Source of the DNA: Methylobacterium sp. J-067
GTDB taxonomy: Bacteria; Pseudomonadota; Alphaproteobacteria; Rhizobiales; Beijerinckiaceae
Length of the DNA stretch: 64,000 bases
Direction of reading: 5' to 3'
NCBI RefSeq assembly: GCF_022829465.1
Contig: NZ_JAKSXZ010000097.1
Span: 1 to 64,000, forward strand
The notes under the pieces are model-generated. The model did not search any database and had not been told where the DNA came from. It saw only the letters and a list, made by a program, of their open reading frames with translations. The position numbers and the translations under genes are program-made. Shown here in pieces: positions 43,618 through 51,995 of this stretch; the first letter of the stretch is position 1; every line of letters starts with the position of its first letter.

Positions 43618-44175
43618 TCAGACGGCTAGCTTTTCGTCGAGGTCGTCCAGCAGGTCCTGGATAACGGCGAGGCTGAATGCCCTGTTGGCCTCCTCGACGT
43701 CCTCGGTCCGTTCGTGGTCCCGCAGGTCGAGTGCCAAGTTCAGTATCCTGGCCCCGTGCTGGGCCACGGTCGGGACCGGCGGAAGGCCGGGAATCGTGTC
43801 CCGGTGACACAAGAACCTGCCGATGTGGTCCGGGAATTTGCTGACCAGCTTCACGCGCTCGGTGACGGTGAGCCCCTTCACGTAGTGCTCCAGGTGAGAC
43901 GGGAGCGGCTCTGACGGTCCCCCGCCGGCGAACGGGGCGAGCGTCGCCAGCACATCGAGGCCCAGCCTCTCGTGGGGTGTCATCTTCGCCGCGGGAGCCT
44001 CAGGGGCGGCAACCGGTGCCTCGATGGCGTCGGCCTCGGCCAGTGCCTCGGAGACGTCGGGCGAGGGCGCGCCGAGTATGGCCCTCGTCACGCGCCACGT
44101 CCACGACACCCCATCCCATACTAGGGCCCGGGCCATGGCCAGGGTCGCCATGATCAGTCTCATCAGCCTCCGCAT
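43618..44175 (-). CDS. Hypothetical protein with N-terminal hydrophobic helix
   Basis: A 185-residue protein. The first 35 residues form a basic, partly hydrophobic segment (RLIMATLAMARALVWDGVSW), perhaps membrane-associated. An Ala/Pro-rich linker (about 45-63) precedes a helical domain with the blocks TPHERLGLDVLATLAPFAGG and LVSKFPDHIGRFLCHRDT. GGGAGA precedes ATG 44175. No family recognised. It is transcribed away from the HTH gene at 44378, and the roughly 200-bp gap between is AT-rich around 44250-44280, so a shared divergent promoter is likely. Confidence 0.6.
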   Translation of the reverse strand: MRRLMRLIMATLAMARALVWDGVSWTWRVTRAILGAPSPDVSEALAEADAIEAPVAAPEAPAAKMTPHERLGLDVLATLAPFAGGGPSEPLPSHLEHYVKGLTVTERVKLVSKFPDHIGRFLCHRDTIPGLPPVPTVAQHGARILNLALDLRDHERTEDVEEANRAFSLAVIQDLLDDLDEKLAV

Positions 44176-44361
44176 CGGTATTCTCCCGTAGTCGAGGCCG
44201 TAATAGTGCTACTCCCCTACGCAAGGAACCAGCGCCGAAGCGTCCGCGCGATTTTTATTCGAAAACACTAAAAATAAAACGTCAGGACCTGCTCTTGCGG
44301 CGACGCGCCGACGCTACGATCAATACAGCACCGCCACGCGGTTCCCCTTTCACCCCGGTTT

Positions 44362-44376
44362 AGTAGAGCGTCTACT
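44362..44376. promoter_or_regulatory. Palindromic operator candidate before the HTH gene
   Basis: AGTAGA (44362-44367) and TCTACT (44371-44376) form a perfect inverted repeat around GCG, ending two bases before GTG 44378. Self-regulation by the HTH protein is plausible; the closeness to the start suggests a leaderless or very short leader transcript. Confidence 0.5.
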
Positions 44377-44377
44377 C

Positions 44378-44599
44378 GTGTCCATCCTGTGCCGCGAGCA
44401 AGTGCTCGCTAGGCTGGAGATGCGTGTGCGCGCAGCGGGAGGCCCCGTGGCCTTCGCGCGCCGCCATGCGCTGTCCCACGCATACGTCGGCGACGTCCTC
44501 GCCACCCGCCGCGGCCCCGGTCCCGGCATCCTCCGCGCCCTCGAGCTTCGGCCCGTGGAGACCTCGTACGAGAGGGTCGAGGATGCACCCCATGGCTGA
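44378..44599 (+). CDS. Small helix-turn-helix protein
   Basis: A 73-residue Cro/XRE-like DNA-binding protein. The HTH reads GGPVAFARRHALSHAYVGDV followed by LATRRGPGPGILRALELR, a pattern common in small regulators of alphaproteobacterial phages and islands. The start is GTG 44378. The stop overlaps the next start by 8 bp, beginning a series of overlapping small genes. A palindrome directly upstream is probably its own operator. Confidence 0.7.
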   Translation: MSILCREQVLARLEMRVRAAGGPVAFARRHALSHAYVGDVLATRRGPGPGILRALELRPVETSYERVEDAPHG

Positions 44600-44843
44600 C
44601 GCCCCCGCGACCACCTCCCTGCACCCCGCCGACGATTTTTCATTCGTCCGGGGCGAGCCCGCCACGTGCATGTCCCGACAGTGGCTCCTCACCGTCCGCG
44701 AGGAATCCCTCACGGCCGCCTTCATAGCCACCGCGAGGCCTGCGTTGGAGATATTCACCACGCTGTCGTCACGCGGGTGCGGGGACTCGACGTCGTCGAC
44801 CCCGGAGAGCCAGGCTCGCTCAGCGCATTCGCGACGCGCCTGA
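44592..44843 (+). CDS. Hypothetical small protein in the element operon
   Basis: An 83-residue product beginning MADAPATTSLHPADDFSF and ending in a Ser/Arg-rich tail. ATG 44592 overlaps the end of the HTH gene. A central segment (QWLLTVREESLTAAFIATAR) looks folded. The tail has weaker codon use and the minus strand is also open here, so the call rests mainly on gene order. No family recognised. Confidence 0.4.
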   Translation: MADAPATTSLHPADDFSFVRGEPATCMSRQWLLTVREESLTAAFIATARPALEIFTTLSSRGCGDSTSSTPESQARSAHSRRA

Positions 44844-44855
44844 GCGTCGACCGTG

Positions 44856-44957
44856 ATGACCGCGACGCCCGCCATTCCGCGGCAGGGGGTTGCCCGACTG
44901 TTGGCCGCGTGCCTGCCCGGCCTGCGGGATGCCCTCCGGCGGAAGATCGCGCGATGA
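44856..44957 (+). CDS. 33-residue basic peptide coupled to the next gene
   Basis: ATG 44856 opens a short frame that reads GVARLLAACLPGLRDALRRK near its end and stops at TGA 44955-44957, overlapping the next ATG by ATGA. The amphipathic basic helix and the overlap argue for a real gene; length prevents any assignment. Confidence 0.4.
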   Translation: MTATPAIPRQGVARLLAACLPGLRDALRRKIAR

Positions 44958-45859
44958 CCGAGCGCGAGGCCCTTGCCTACTGGGCCAACCTCAAGCCGAG
45001 GCAGCAGGCCGACCTCGGTTCGGAGCTCCTAGTCGCGGCCGAGGCGCACCTCGTGGCCGAGACCGCCCAGAACATGGGCTGCGAGGCGGACGTCATCCGC
45101 GACCTCACATGGCGCGCGGAGAACGCGGATTCCTACCTCGTCGTGGCGGTCAGGGGGGCGCTCGTCCTCACGGCCCACGTCGAAGTCGAACCCCCTCCCG
45201 GTGGCGGGGTCGATCCCGTCGCCGGCCCAACCATCCATCGGACCATCACGGGCCTGAGGGCTCGTTCGCCGACGCGCCGGGCGACAGCGGCCAACGACCC
45301 CCCCCAATCACCCGAGGACCGTACAATGCGCCAGACAATCTTCGACAGGGCTACGAGTGCCATCGAGACCCAGGCCGACGACGCCGAGCGCGTCATCTCC
45401 AGGGCCATCGCGGAGTCGTCGCGGTCCGACCTCCCCAACATGAGGGGACGCCGTGTCACGCAGGCCCTCGCGGCCGCGGGGTTCGAGATCCGGCTGGCCG
45501 GTGATGTCACCGACATCCTCGACCTCCGTGCCGGCCACTTCATCCAGGACGGAAGGGTCGACCAGTATGAGGAGTCGCTCGTGACGGACTGGATCGCCGT
45601 CATGGAGGAGCTCCCCCTCGACCCGGCGACGCATCCGACCGGGCAGGACGTCGCTATCGTCGCGCTGATGCCGGACGGGAGGCGTATCCCCATGACGCAG
45701 GACGAGTTCACGACGCGGGCGCAGCACCAGGTGTCGACCGCCGTCACCCCCACGGACCCGCGCGCTCAGGCCGTCATCGACATCGTCGAGGCCAAGAGGC
45801 TCATCGCCAGCGCCGAGGCCGTTATCGGAGAGGAGGCCGTCGACGAACTTTTGAATTAG
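44954..45859 (+). CDS. Hypothetical protein of the integrative element
   Basis: A 301-residue soluble protein. The first 55 residues are helical (LAYWANLKPRQQADLGSELL), residues 60-125 include a Pro/Gly-rich link, and the last 175 form a separate domain beginning near MRQTIFDRATSAIETQADD. The latter has its own ATG at 45325, so two genes or an internal start are possible. It starts by ATGA overlap with the preceding peptide. Blocks such as QALAAAGFEIRLAGDVTDIL have no family I know. Confidence 0.55.
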   Translation: MTEREALAYWANLKPRQQADLGSELLVAAEAHLVAETAQNMGCEADVIRDLTWRAENADSYLVVAVRGALVLTAHVEVEPPPGGGVDPVAGPTIHRTITGLRARSPTRRATAANDPPQSPEDRTMRQTIFDRATSAIETQADDAERVISRAIAESSRSDLPNMRGRRVTQALAAAGFEIRLAGDVTDILDLRAGHFIQDGRVDQYEESLVTDWIAVMEELPLDPATHPTGQDVAIVALMPDGRRIPMTQDEFTTRAQHQVSTAVTPTDPRAQAVIDIVEAKRLIASAEAVIGEEAVDELLN

Positions 45860-45888
45860 CTGCCGGACGCCCCGGCCGAGATGGCCTG

Positions 45889-46107
45889 ATGCGCCGCGTC
45901 CTTTCCCTGACCACCGGCGCCCCCGGCCGCCTGGTCGTCTCCGCCGCCTGACTCGCCACGGTTGTCGTCACGGCGGCCGGGTACTTTGCGGAGCTTGTGG
46001 GCAGTGCCGGTGTGTTGGTCATCTGGTCAACCATTTTCGCCGTAGCGTTGATGGCCCTGACCGTCGCCGCGAGCATGGCCGGGGTCTACGACGGGGGGGT
46101 AAGCCGC
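45889..46107 (+). pseudogene. Interrupted small membrane-protein frame
   Basis: From ATG 45889 the frame reads MRRVLSLTTGAPGRLVVSAA, then TGA at 45949-45951, then two hydrophobic helices (LATVVVTAAGYFAELVG and VLVIWSTIFAVALMALTVAA). It has no stop before the next gene because of a run of seven G (46093-46099); with six G it would end at TAA. It looks like a two-helix, holin-like protein damaged twice, or a sequence error. Confidence 0.4.
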
Positions 46108-47178
46108 ATGCGTGACAGGCCGGACGATCAAACCATCGCCCGCGTCATCGCCGCGTCGCCGTCCCTCGCGGCGGCGGGCGAGGCGCTGGGCTACCGCACG
46201 ACATGGGCACGCCGGCAGGCCGAGCGCCTGGGCGTCCGGTCGCAGTACAGGCTCGTCGAGGAGGTTCTCCCCCTTGACGCCAGCCTGAAGGCCGCCTTGA
46301 GCGCCGGCCGCGGCCTCGCGGCCCTCTCGCGGGACCTCGGCGTCTCGCGGGAGGCCTTGGCCCGTAAGGCCGACGCGCTCGGGATCTGCGGCCGGAAGCC
46401 GGTCCGTGCAGGCCTGCCCGACGAGGAGACGCTCATCCGGGACATCTGCTCGGCGTCGTCCATGGCCGCCCTGGCGCGCCACTACGGCGTAGCCGACCAC
46501 ACGGTACGGAATCAGTCAAAGAGGCTCGGCGTGCGCCCCGGCGACCCAGTCCCGCCGCCCCGGCCGGCGAAGGAGGACCCCGAGGCGGTGGCCCGCAGGG
46601 CCGCCGAGAACCTGGCCCTCTTCGAGGCGGCCTCCGACGAGCTCGCACAGGTCGAGCGGCAGCGGGATGAACTCGCCGCCCGGGAACTCGTGCTACGGGC
46701 CGAGATCGAGCGCCTGCGGGCGCCGGCCCCGGCGGTCGAGGTCGTTCCTACCGATATCGACGGCATCCTCGCGGAAGCCCAGGCGACCGGTTCGCTCGTG
46801 ATCCTACCAAAGGCGGTGAAGTCGGCCAGAAAGGCGACGTACGTCGATCTCGGTAAGCTGCGGACCATCCTGCTGCTCCTACGGGACGCCTGGGTTCCGA
46901 TGATGCGCATGGACCCCGGGACGACGCACGAGGACGTGCAGGCCCGGTTCGGGCGAGAGGGCCTGGATGTCGGGCGACCGATGAGAAACCTCGCGAAGCT
47001 GAAGCACCTCGGATACACCGCCACCTGGAAGGGTAAGGAGATCCTGCTCGACCGCCGCGTGAAACACGGGGTGGACCCGGCCCGGCTGATTCGCGTGTAC
47101 TTCCATTACGATGAAGACACCCAGGTCGCCGTCGTCGGTTGGCTGCCCACCCACCTTGCCATCACGAACTACGCGTGA
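46108..47178 (+). CDS. Protein with three tandem HTH-like repeats and C-terminal domain
   Basis: A 356-residue protein. Residues 5-135 contain three similar helical repeats, each with an HTH-like core and a common ending: ALGYRTTWARRQAERLGVRS, LGVSREALARKADALGI and YGVADHTVRNQSKRLGVRP. A Pro-rich joint and a coiled coil (about 155-200) follow, then a C-terminal domain ending RVYFHYDEDTQVAVVGWLP. Binding to repeated DNA sites is inferred from the repeats. GGGGGGG lies before ATG 46108; the frame is open further upstream through a membrane-helix remnant. Confidence 0.65.
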   Translation: MRDRPDDQTIARVIAASPSLAAAGEALGYRTTWARRQAERLGVRSQYRLVEEVLPLDASLKAALSAGRGLAALSRDLGVSREALARKADALGICGRKPVRAGLPDEETLIRDICSASSMAALARHYGVADHTVRNQSKRLGVRPGDPVPPPRPAKEDPEAVARRAAENLALFEAASDELAQVERQRDELAARELVLRAEIERLRAPAPAVEVVPTDIDGILAEAQATGSLVILPKAVKSARKATYVDLGKLRTILLLLRDAWVPMMRMDPGTTHEDVQARFGREGLDVGRPMRNLAKLKHLGYTATWKGKEILLDRRVKHGVDPARLIRVYFHYDEDTQVAVVGWLPTHLAITNYA

Positions 47179-47396
47179 CGGCCATGCCATATTTCCCGAA
47201 AAGGGACCTACTACATTTCGCAGTATTAACCTGTTGTTTACCGTCCCACGAGGGTGTCGTTGCGCCATTGACCTCCTCATGTCAGGTTGTGAGCTCGGAG
47301 CGGTCTTAACCACCAAGGTGTTTAGGACTCGCAACAGGGCGGGTATTCTGGATTCCTCTGCGCATCGAGGCATTGGCCTCATCGTGGAGCACTCCA

Positions 47397-48332
47397 ATGA
47401 CCGATTGGTCCGCCATCGTCGCCACTGAACTCGTCGCCAAGGACCGCCAGCACATCGAGGCGTTCCTCAGGGAGTCCTCGCGGGATTCCACATCCGACGG
47501 TCACTGCGCGATGTACCAAGCCGGTGGGTCGCTACCGGATGTCGACCCCGATGGGCCGGTGGCGGCGGCTGACATCGCCCTCTTCCTCGAGATCCTCGCC
47601 GGGATGCGGCCCGGGATGAACCGCCGCCGGGAGTGGGATTACCTCCTCGACCTCATCATCCCTGACGCCCCCGAGGCGGTCATCGCCATCATCGAGCGGG
47701 AGACGGGCCTGACCGATGACCAGTCGTTCCCGCCCCATCTCGACCCGGAGAGGCCGCAAGGCCGGGCGGTCTGGGAGGCGGAGGAGGCCGCACACCGTGC
47801 CTGGAAGGTCCAGGAAGACGAGAAGCACAGGCTGCGGGTCGAGGCGGCGGCGGAGTACGCCGCTCGACGCGCCGCCGAGAAAGAGGCCCGTCTCGCCCGC
47901 CGACGTCGTATCCCGGTGCCGGTCGCCGACCCGACGAGGCAATTGGCGTTGGTATTCCCCGACGCACCGACTGACCCGACGCCGACGAAGTTGACGCGTC
48001 TCCCATCGGATACTCAGTTTAAGGTAACGCAGTTGATGCGGGCCTGGCTTGGTGACCAAGTCACGCCGATCAAGTCGTTCCTGGCGACGGGTACGCGCGG
48101 GCGGGACTTGTGGGCGCATGTCCGGTTGGTCGAGGGCAAGCGCGGCCTGATCATCTTCGAGAACGGCACCGGAAGGAACGGCACTCCTTTAGTCAGATAC
48201 CGTGGTGGAGACCTGGTATACTATACCGACCTCGAAACCTGGGGGTACTCCGACTACGACTCCGCCGCGGACGAGAACACTCGCCCAGCGGGCTGGGTGC
48301 CTGCCGACGACGCCGGGGTGCCTGAAGAATGA
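47397..48332 (+). CDS. Hypothetical protein of the integrative element
   Basis: A 311-residue soluble protein. Residues 1-115 are helical with LFLEILAGMRPGMNRRREWD, residues 120-178 form a long charged helix or coiled coil (AEYAARRAAEKEARLARRRR), and the C-terminal 110 residues have a folded region with RLPSDTQFKVTQLMRAWLGD and ENGTGRNGTPLVRYRGGD. No family recognised. It follows a 218-bp gap that is AT-richer than the genes and probably contains its promoter. The next gene begins 75 bp later. Confidence 0.6.
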   Translation: MTDWSAIVATELVAKDRQHIEAFLRESSRDSTSDGHCAMYQAGGSLPDVDPDGPVAAADIALFLEILAGMRPGMNRRREWDYLLDLIIPDAPEAVIAIIERETGLTDDQSFPPHLDPERPQGRAVWEAEEAAHRAWKVQEDEKHRLRVEAAAEYAARRAAEKEARLARRRRIPVPVADPTRQLALVFPDAPTDPTPTKLTRLPSDTQFKVTQLMRAWLGDQVTPIKSFLATGTRGRDLWAHVRLVEGKRGLIIFENGTGRNGTPLVRYRGGDLVYYTDLETWGYSDYDSAADENTRPAGWVPADDAGVPEE

Positions 48333-48407
48333 GGTTTGTGGGTTGCGAGGGCGTGCGCTTCAATTCGGTCACGGGCAGGCGTTGCCGCCCGCAGCCGGAG
48401 TGCCGCA

Positions 48408-48902
48408 ATGCTCTACGACCATCTCGCCCCCAAGAAGCCCCATCGCAGACCCAGGACCACCGAGCGCGTCAGCAAGCCGTCGCGCCCTCTGACGCGCCGT
48501 GAGCGCGAGGACATCGCCGATGCGCACGCCCTGAGGATAGTCGGCGGTCGCACGTTGGTGTTCCATATGTCCGTCGTCGACCCGTCGGATCTCGACACCG
48601 ACTTGGAGGGCACGGGCCTCGACCTGGTTGTGGCCACTACGACGCCCTCCGCCGCCTATTCGGCCTGGGAGCGCCATGCCGAGGCGGTCGGCGCCGTCGG
48701 GGCGCATTGCGTGAAAATGACGTACACGCCGGTCGCGCCCGCGGGGAAGCCGGCGGGGAAGCGGGCAGCGAAGCGGCCGGAGGAGGTCGTCGTATGTCGG
48801 ATGGTCGACTTGGATTGGCTGCAGCTATGCGACGACCTGGCCGTCCTCGACGACGAGGACCGGGCGCTCGGATTCCCGGTCTACCGGAGGGAGGGTCCGT
48901 GA
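48408..48902 (+). CDS. Hypothetical protein with basic Ala/Lys linker
   Basis: A 164-residue soluble protein. A basic N-terminus (HLAPKKPHRRPRTTERVSKP) is followed by a strand-rich region (GGRTLVFHMSVVDPSDLD), a Lys/Ala linker (GKPAGKRAAKRPEE) and an acidic end. The stop overlaps the following start by GTGA, so the two are cotranslated. No family recognised; the basic arm would suit nucleic-acid binding. Confidence 0.58.
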   Translation: MLYDHLAPKKPHRRPRTTERVSKPSRPLTRREREDIADAHALRIVGGRTLVFHMSVVDPSDLDTDLEGTGLDLVVATTTPSAAYSAWERHAEAVGAVGAHCVKMTYTPVAPAGKPAGKRAAKRPEEVVVCRMVDLDWLQLCDDLAVLDDEDRALGFPVYRREGP

Positions 48903-49177
48903 CACCGGAACTCCTGGCCCGGGCCGGGGAGGCTCTCCGTGCCGGTGACGATTGGATTCGCATCATTGCCGACGTCCTCGGGCCCCGGCATCCCACCGCG
49001 CCCAAGGATGCGCTCGACAGGCGAATGGTCCAGCGGTGGGCGACCGGGGTAATGGAAGTTCCGGCGTGGGTCGCCCCGGCGTTGGCGGAGGCGCTGCGGG
49101 AGGCGCGGGACCGTCTCCACGACGTCGCCCAGGAACTCGACGGTGTCGCAACATCCCCACCAGGGCTCATCCGATGA
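48899..49177 (+). CDS. Small protein, probably DNA-binding, last gene of the element operon
   Basis: A 92-residue helical protein starting at GTG 48899. The arrangement LARAGEALRAGDDWIRIIAD, then ALDRRMVQRWATGVMEVPAW and a helix, resembles small HTH proteins in which RMVQRW is the recognition helix (as in LDRRTVQRWASG-type regulators). That reading is an inference. It overlaps the preceding gene, and a strong terminator begins 5 bp after the stop. Confidence 0.62.
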   Translation: MTPELLARAGEALRAGDDWIRIIADVLGPRHPTAPKDALDRRMVQRWATGVMEVPAWVAPALAEALREARDRLHDVAQELDGVATSPPGLIR

Positions 49178-49182
49178 ACGAA

Positions 49183-49211
49183 GGGCCCCGGCGGTAACGC
49201 GGGGCCCTTTT
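49183..49211 (+). terminator. Intrinsic terminator
   Basis: GGGCCCCG (49183-49190) and CGGGGCCC (49200-49207) form a perfect 8-bp stem with a 9-base loop, followed by TTTT. It ends the plus-strand operon and lies next to the stop of the convergent phosphoesterase gene. Confidence 0.85.
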
Positions 49212-49212
49212 C

Positions 49213-49779
49213 TCATTCCTCGCCCCGCCGCTCCTCCGGGGCATCAGGGGAGGCCGCCATTCGGGCGAGGATCTCCGGTAGGGTCACGGGCCTGTACGAC
49301 CAGACATCGACACCCACATCCGTCGACTGCTTGGTCCCCGCCAACGCCCCGTGGGTATGCCCGTGGAGGTGCAGCGATCCGTGGTAGGCCCGATCCCACG
49401 CCCGGAGCGGATAGTGGTCCAGCACGATTCGATGCCCGTCCAGGGCCACCGTCAGCCGTTCGTGGATACTCAGCCACGGCAAGGCGAACGTATCCCCGTG
49501 GTCGTGATTCCCGGCGATGAGGTGCTTCCGCCCATGGAGGGACCGGAACAGCGGTGCCATGCGGTCGGACCGCATCTTCCAGGCGAAGTCGCCGAGGTGG
49601 AACACCGTGTCGTCAGGGCCGACGGTGGCGTTCCACGCCTCGACCATGAGGCGGTCCATCTCGCCGACGTCGGCGAAGGGGCGGTCGGAGTGCCCGATGG
49701 CCCGGGCGTGGTTCCAGTGGGTATCGGCGGTGAAGAGCACGCGGCCGGTCAGATGGACGGCCTTGGGACGGGTGAACAC
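49213..49779 (-). CDS. Calcineurin-like metallophosphoesterase, short phage type
   Basis: A 188-residue soluble enzyme with motifs LFTADTHWNH, HLGDFAWK, AGNHDHGD and LHGHTHGALA, all metal ligands present. It is related to the protein at 34575-35129. Start GTG 49779 is chosen because GGAGG lies seven bases upstream; the frame extends to 49815. It faces the plus-strand operon across a terminator. Its role on the element is unknown. Confidence 0.82.
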   Translation of the reverse strand: MFTRPKAVHLTGRVLFTADTHWNHARAIGHSDRPFADVGEMDRLMVEAWNATVGPDDTVFHLGDFAWKMRSDRMAPLFRSLHGRKHLIAGNHDHGDTFALPWLSIHERLTVALDGHRIVLDHYPLRAWDRAYHGSLHLHGHTHGALAGTKQSTDVGVDVWSYRPVTLPEILARMAASPDAPEERRGEE

Positions 49780-49936
49780 GATGCAGCCTCCTGATGGGGC
49801 TGCGCACGGCGTCACGCCCCCGGATTACGGTCCTGTCGGTTGGGGGTGGCTATCGGTTTCACGGCGACCTCTCGTGTTCGAGTCCCTGGTCTGTCAGCTC
49901 GCCGGGACATCGGCAAGCGGCTGATTCCGGTGTGGT

Positions 49937-50137
49937 TTACGGTTCCCTGGCCGGTGTGGCCGCGAGGAGCCGGGCGGCCTCGGCCACGGTGATCCGGCCA
50001 TCCTCGACGGCGACGGCGAGGTCATTTTCGAGGAGGAACCGGGCCCTGGCCGCATCCGGCTCCTCGTAGCCCATGTCGGCGAGGAAACATCCGCTGCCGC
50101 GCACGGGACGTTCGTATTCAGCGTCGGACGGGATCAT
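49937..50137 (-). CDS. Small protein, possible truncated HTH/antitoxin-like
   Basis: A 66-residue protein. The second half (LAVAVEDGRITVAEAARLLA) looks like the first helices of an HTH domain of HigA type, without the recognition part. AGGAGTGG precedes ATG 50137. The gene is divergent from the one at 50187 with only 49 bp between. An antitoxin or regulator remnant is possible, but no toxin partner is recognised. Confidence 0.5.
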   Translation of the reverse strand: MIPSDAEYERPVRGSGCFLADMGYEEPDAARARFLLENDLAVAVEDGRITVAEAARLLAATPAREP

Positions 50138-50186
50138 TGACCACTCCTGTTTGTTCTATATCTGTTCTCACGTGAAGGAGGGACAG
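50138..50186. promoter_or_regulatory. Short divergent promoter region with direct repeats
   Basis: The 49 bases hold ribosome binding sites for both neighbours (AAGGAGGGA for plus, AGGAGTGG for minus). Between them, TGTTC occurs twice (TGTTCTATATCTGTTC), giving an 11-bp spaced direct repeat around an AT-rich centre. This would suit an operator controlling both genes. Confidence 0.5.
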
Positions 50187-50381
50187 ATGGGCTACGACGA
50201 TGTGTCGATGGCGACCGCGGGCGAGGAGAGGGATGCCATCCTCCGCGCCCTTGCGGAGGATGTGCTGGGCGTCGGCTGCCGGGCCGGATTCGTGCGCGCC
50301 GACCGCCCCAAAGACGTAGCGCGCGCCCTCGGACGCGACCGCCGCCGTCAGGCCTTGAGGCGTGCCGCCTCCGCGGCGTAG
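50187..50381 (+). CDS. Small protein next to the integrase
   Basis: A 64-residue protein with a textbook Shine-Dalgarno (AAGGAGGGACAG before ATG 50187). It contains ERDAILRALAEDVLGVGCRA and a basic end (ALGRDRRRQALRRAASAA). The 3' end overlaps the 3' end of the convergent integrase gene by 34 bp. A small DNA-binding or excisionase-like role would suit the location but is not shown by any motif. Confidence 0.52.
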   Translation: MGYDDVSMATAGEERDAILRALAEDVLGVGCRAGFVRADRPKDVARALGRDRRRQALRRAASAA

Positions 50382-51841
50382 GCCTCCAGGACGGCGTTGG
50401 TCCACGCCGACATACCCTCGGACTTGAGCTCCAGCCGTTGAGTGTGGAGATAATGCCGGAGAGTGATCGCCTGGGCCAGTTCTCGTTCCGCCTGTTCTCC
50501 GCGGGCGACCGGTGGCCGGTGTGCCAGGATGGCCGATGCCGCACCGCCGAGCCGCTCCAGGTCGAGGAACGCCGAGAGGGTCCTGCGGACGTCGTGCGGG
50601 GTCCACGGGCGGATGCCGTGCGATGCGAACAGGTCGCCCTCAGGCCTTAACGTGACGCCCCCCTGTTTCGCCGCCTTCAACTTCCCTTGCATCCGAGTGA
50701 GGTGCTGCGTGAGCCCGACGGCGGTCGTGGACTTGTTTGGCACGCGCGACGGGAACAGGAACGGCGATGCCGGGTCGGTGCGGAACCGCGCCAGCACCGC
50801 AAGGGCTTCGGGCGGCACCGGGATGGCGTGGGGTTTAGGCGCCTTGCCGCCTTTCATCTCGACGGCCGTCCACGTCCAAACCTCCCAGCCTGGACGGTCC
50901 GGCCAGGGACGCGTCGTGGCCCGTAGCGTGCCGGTCAGCGCACCGGCGCGCTGACCCGTCAGCACGACCGCCCACAAGGCCGCCAGCAGGCCGTCGGCGG
51001 TCTCCTTCCCGGTCCCGCCGAGCGCCCGATGCCTCTCCGCCAGAACAAGCGTCCGCGCGAGTTCTTCAAGGGTTGGGGTGTGCTCCCGGGGCGTCGATGA
51101 CCAGGCCGTCGTCAGCCGTTCGCGCCACCACGGGAATGGCTGGTGCTGCAAGCCGGCCCGCGGTGCATGGTCCGTCCAAGCCCAGTCCAACGCGGCCCGG
51201 ACGGCCTCGACGGTGTCGGCGGCAGCGGAGGCCGTCCGCTCCCTGGCCACGCGGTCGCGGACACGCACAAGGTCCTCCAAGGTCACCGCGGAGACCTGAC
51301 GCCAAGCCAGGCCCTCCTCGGCCCGGCGCAGGTGACGCTCGAACTGCACCGCCCAACGCGACTTCAGGCGGGGCAGCTTGTAGGCCAGGAAAAGGTCGAT
51401 CAAGTCGGCCCAATTCCAAGGACCGTCCCGCCGGCGGTCGCCGTCGGTCTGCTGCGGCAGCGGCTCGGGAAACGCCGCGTCGCGCGCATCCTCGGCCGAG
51501 AACCCCCGCCGGTGCGCCTCCTCCCAGGTTGCCAGGTCGACCGCCAAACCGCCGACTCGACCTTCGCGGACGGCGACCCGGGCGCGTTCCGCGGCCTCGC
51601 GGGCGGCCGAGACCGGTAGGGCATCCATGTCTGCCAACCGCACGGTGCCCGAGCGATGCTTGAGGAGCCAGGTACCCGACCGTCGCGTCACCCGCAGCAG
51701 CAGTCCGGGGGATTCGGTGTCAGCGAATTCGCAGCCACGGCCTGGGACGGCGCCGGCGGCGATGAGCCTGCGAGCCTTCTTCAAGTGGTCGGCGGTCAGC
51801 TTGGCGCGCTCGCGCTCGTACCCGCCTCGTGCCTCGCCCAT
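50348..51841 (-). CDS. Tyrosine-type integrase
   Basis: A 497-residue recombinase. The N-terminal region (about 10-100) matches the arm-binding DUF4102-like part (LTADHLKKARRLIAAGAVPG), then a core-binding domain (about 140-250), then the catalytic domain with Arg in LTGQRAGALTG, His-x-x-Arg in WTPHDVRRTLSAFLD and a candidate nucleophile Tyr in LRHYLHTQ. It lies next to a tRNA-Gly 3' fragment, as expected for an element inserted in that tRNA. ATG 51841 is chosen over the upstream 51877. Confidence 0.88.
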   Translation of the reverse strand: MGEARGGYERERAKLTADHLKKARRLIAAGAVPGRGCEFADTESPGLLLRVTRRSGTWLLKHRSGTVRLADMDALPVSAAREAAERARVAVREGRVGGLAVDLATWEEAHRRGFSAEDARDAAFPEPLPQQTDGDRRRDGPWNWADLIDLFLAYKLPRLKSRWAVQFERHLRRAEEGLAWRQVSAVTLEDLVRVRDRVARERTASAAADTVEAVRAALDWAWTDHAPRAGLQHQPFPWWRERLTTAWSSTPREHTPTLEELARTLVLAERHRALGGTGKETADGLLAALWAVVLTGQRAGALTGTLRATTRPWPDRPGWEVWTWTAVEMKGGKAPKPHAIPVPPEALAVLARFRTDPASPFLFPSRVPNKSTTAVGLTQHLTRMQGKLKAAKQGGVTLRPEGDLFASHGIRPWTPHDVRRTLSAFLDLERLGGAASAILAHRPPVARGEQAERELAQAITLRHYLHTQRLELKSEGMSAWTNAVLEAYAAEAARLKA

Positions 51842-51995
51842 GGAACGCCTCAGCCCCGGATGCCACAGGGATGTCACGCATGGTGCAAAACGTCAGGCAA
51901 GCCGCCCAGGCTGCGTAGGCGGCGGAAAACGCTGTAATATCAATGACGAGGTTAACGGTGGAATCACTCAGCCGTGGGTGCCGGAAAGGGCCGTA

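Noticed and set aside
45997..46107. N-terminal membrane extension of the triple-HTH protein
   Set aside because: The open frame depends on a G7 run and continues a damaged small membrane frame; ATG 46108 has a G-rich ribosome site. A real fusion cannot be fully excluded, so it is listed as a finding.
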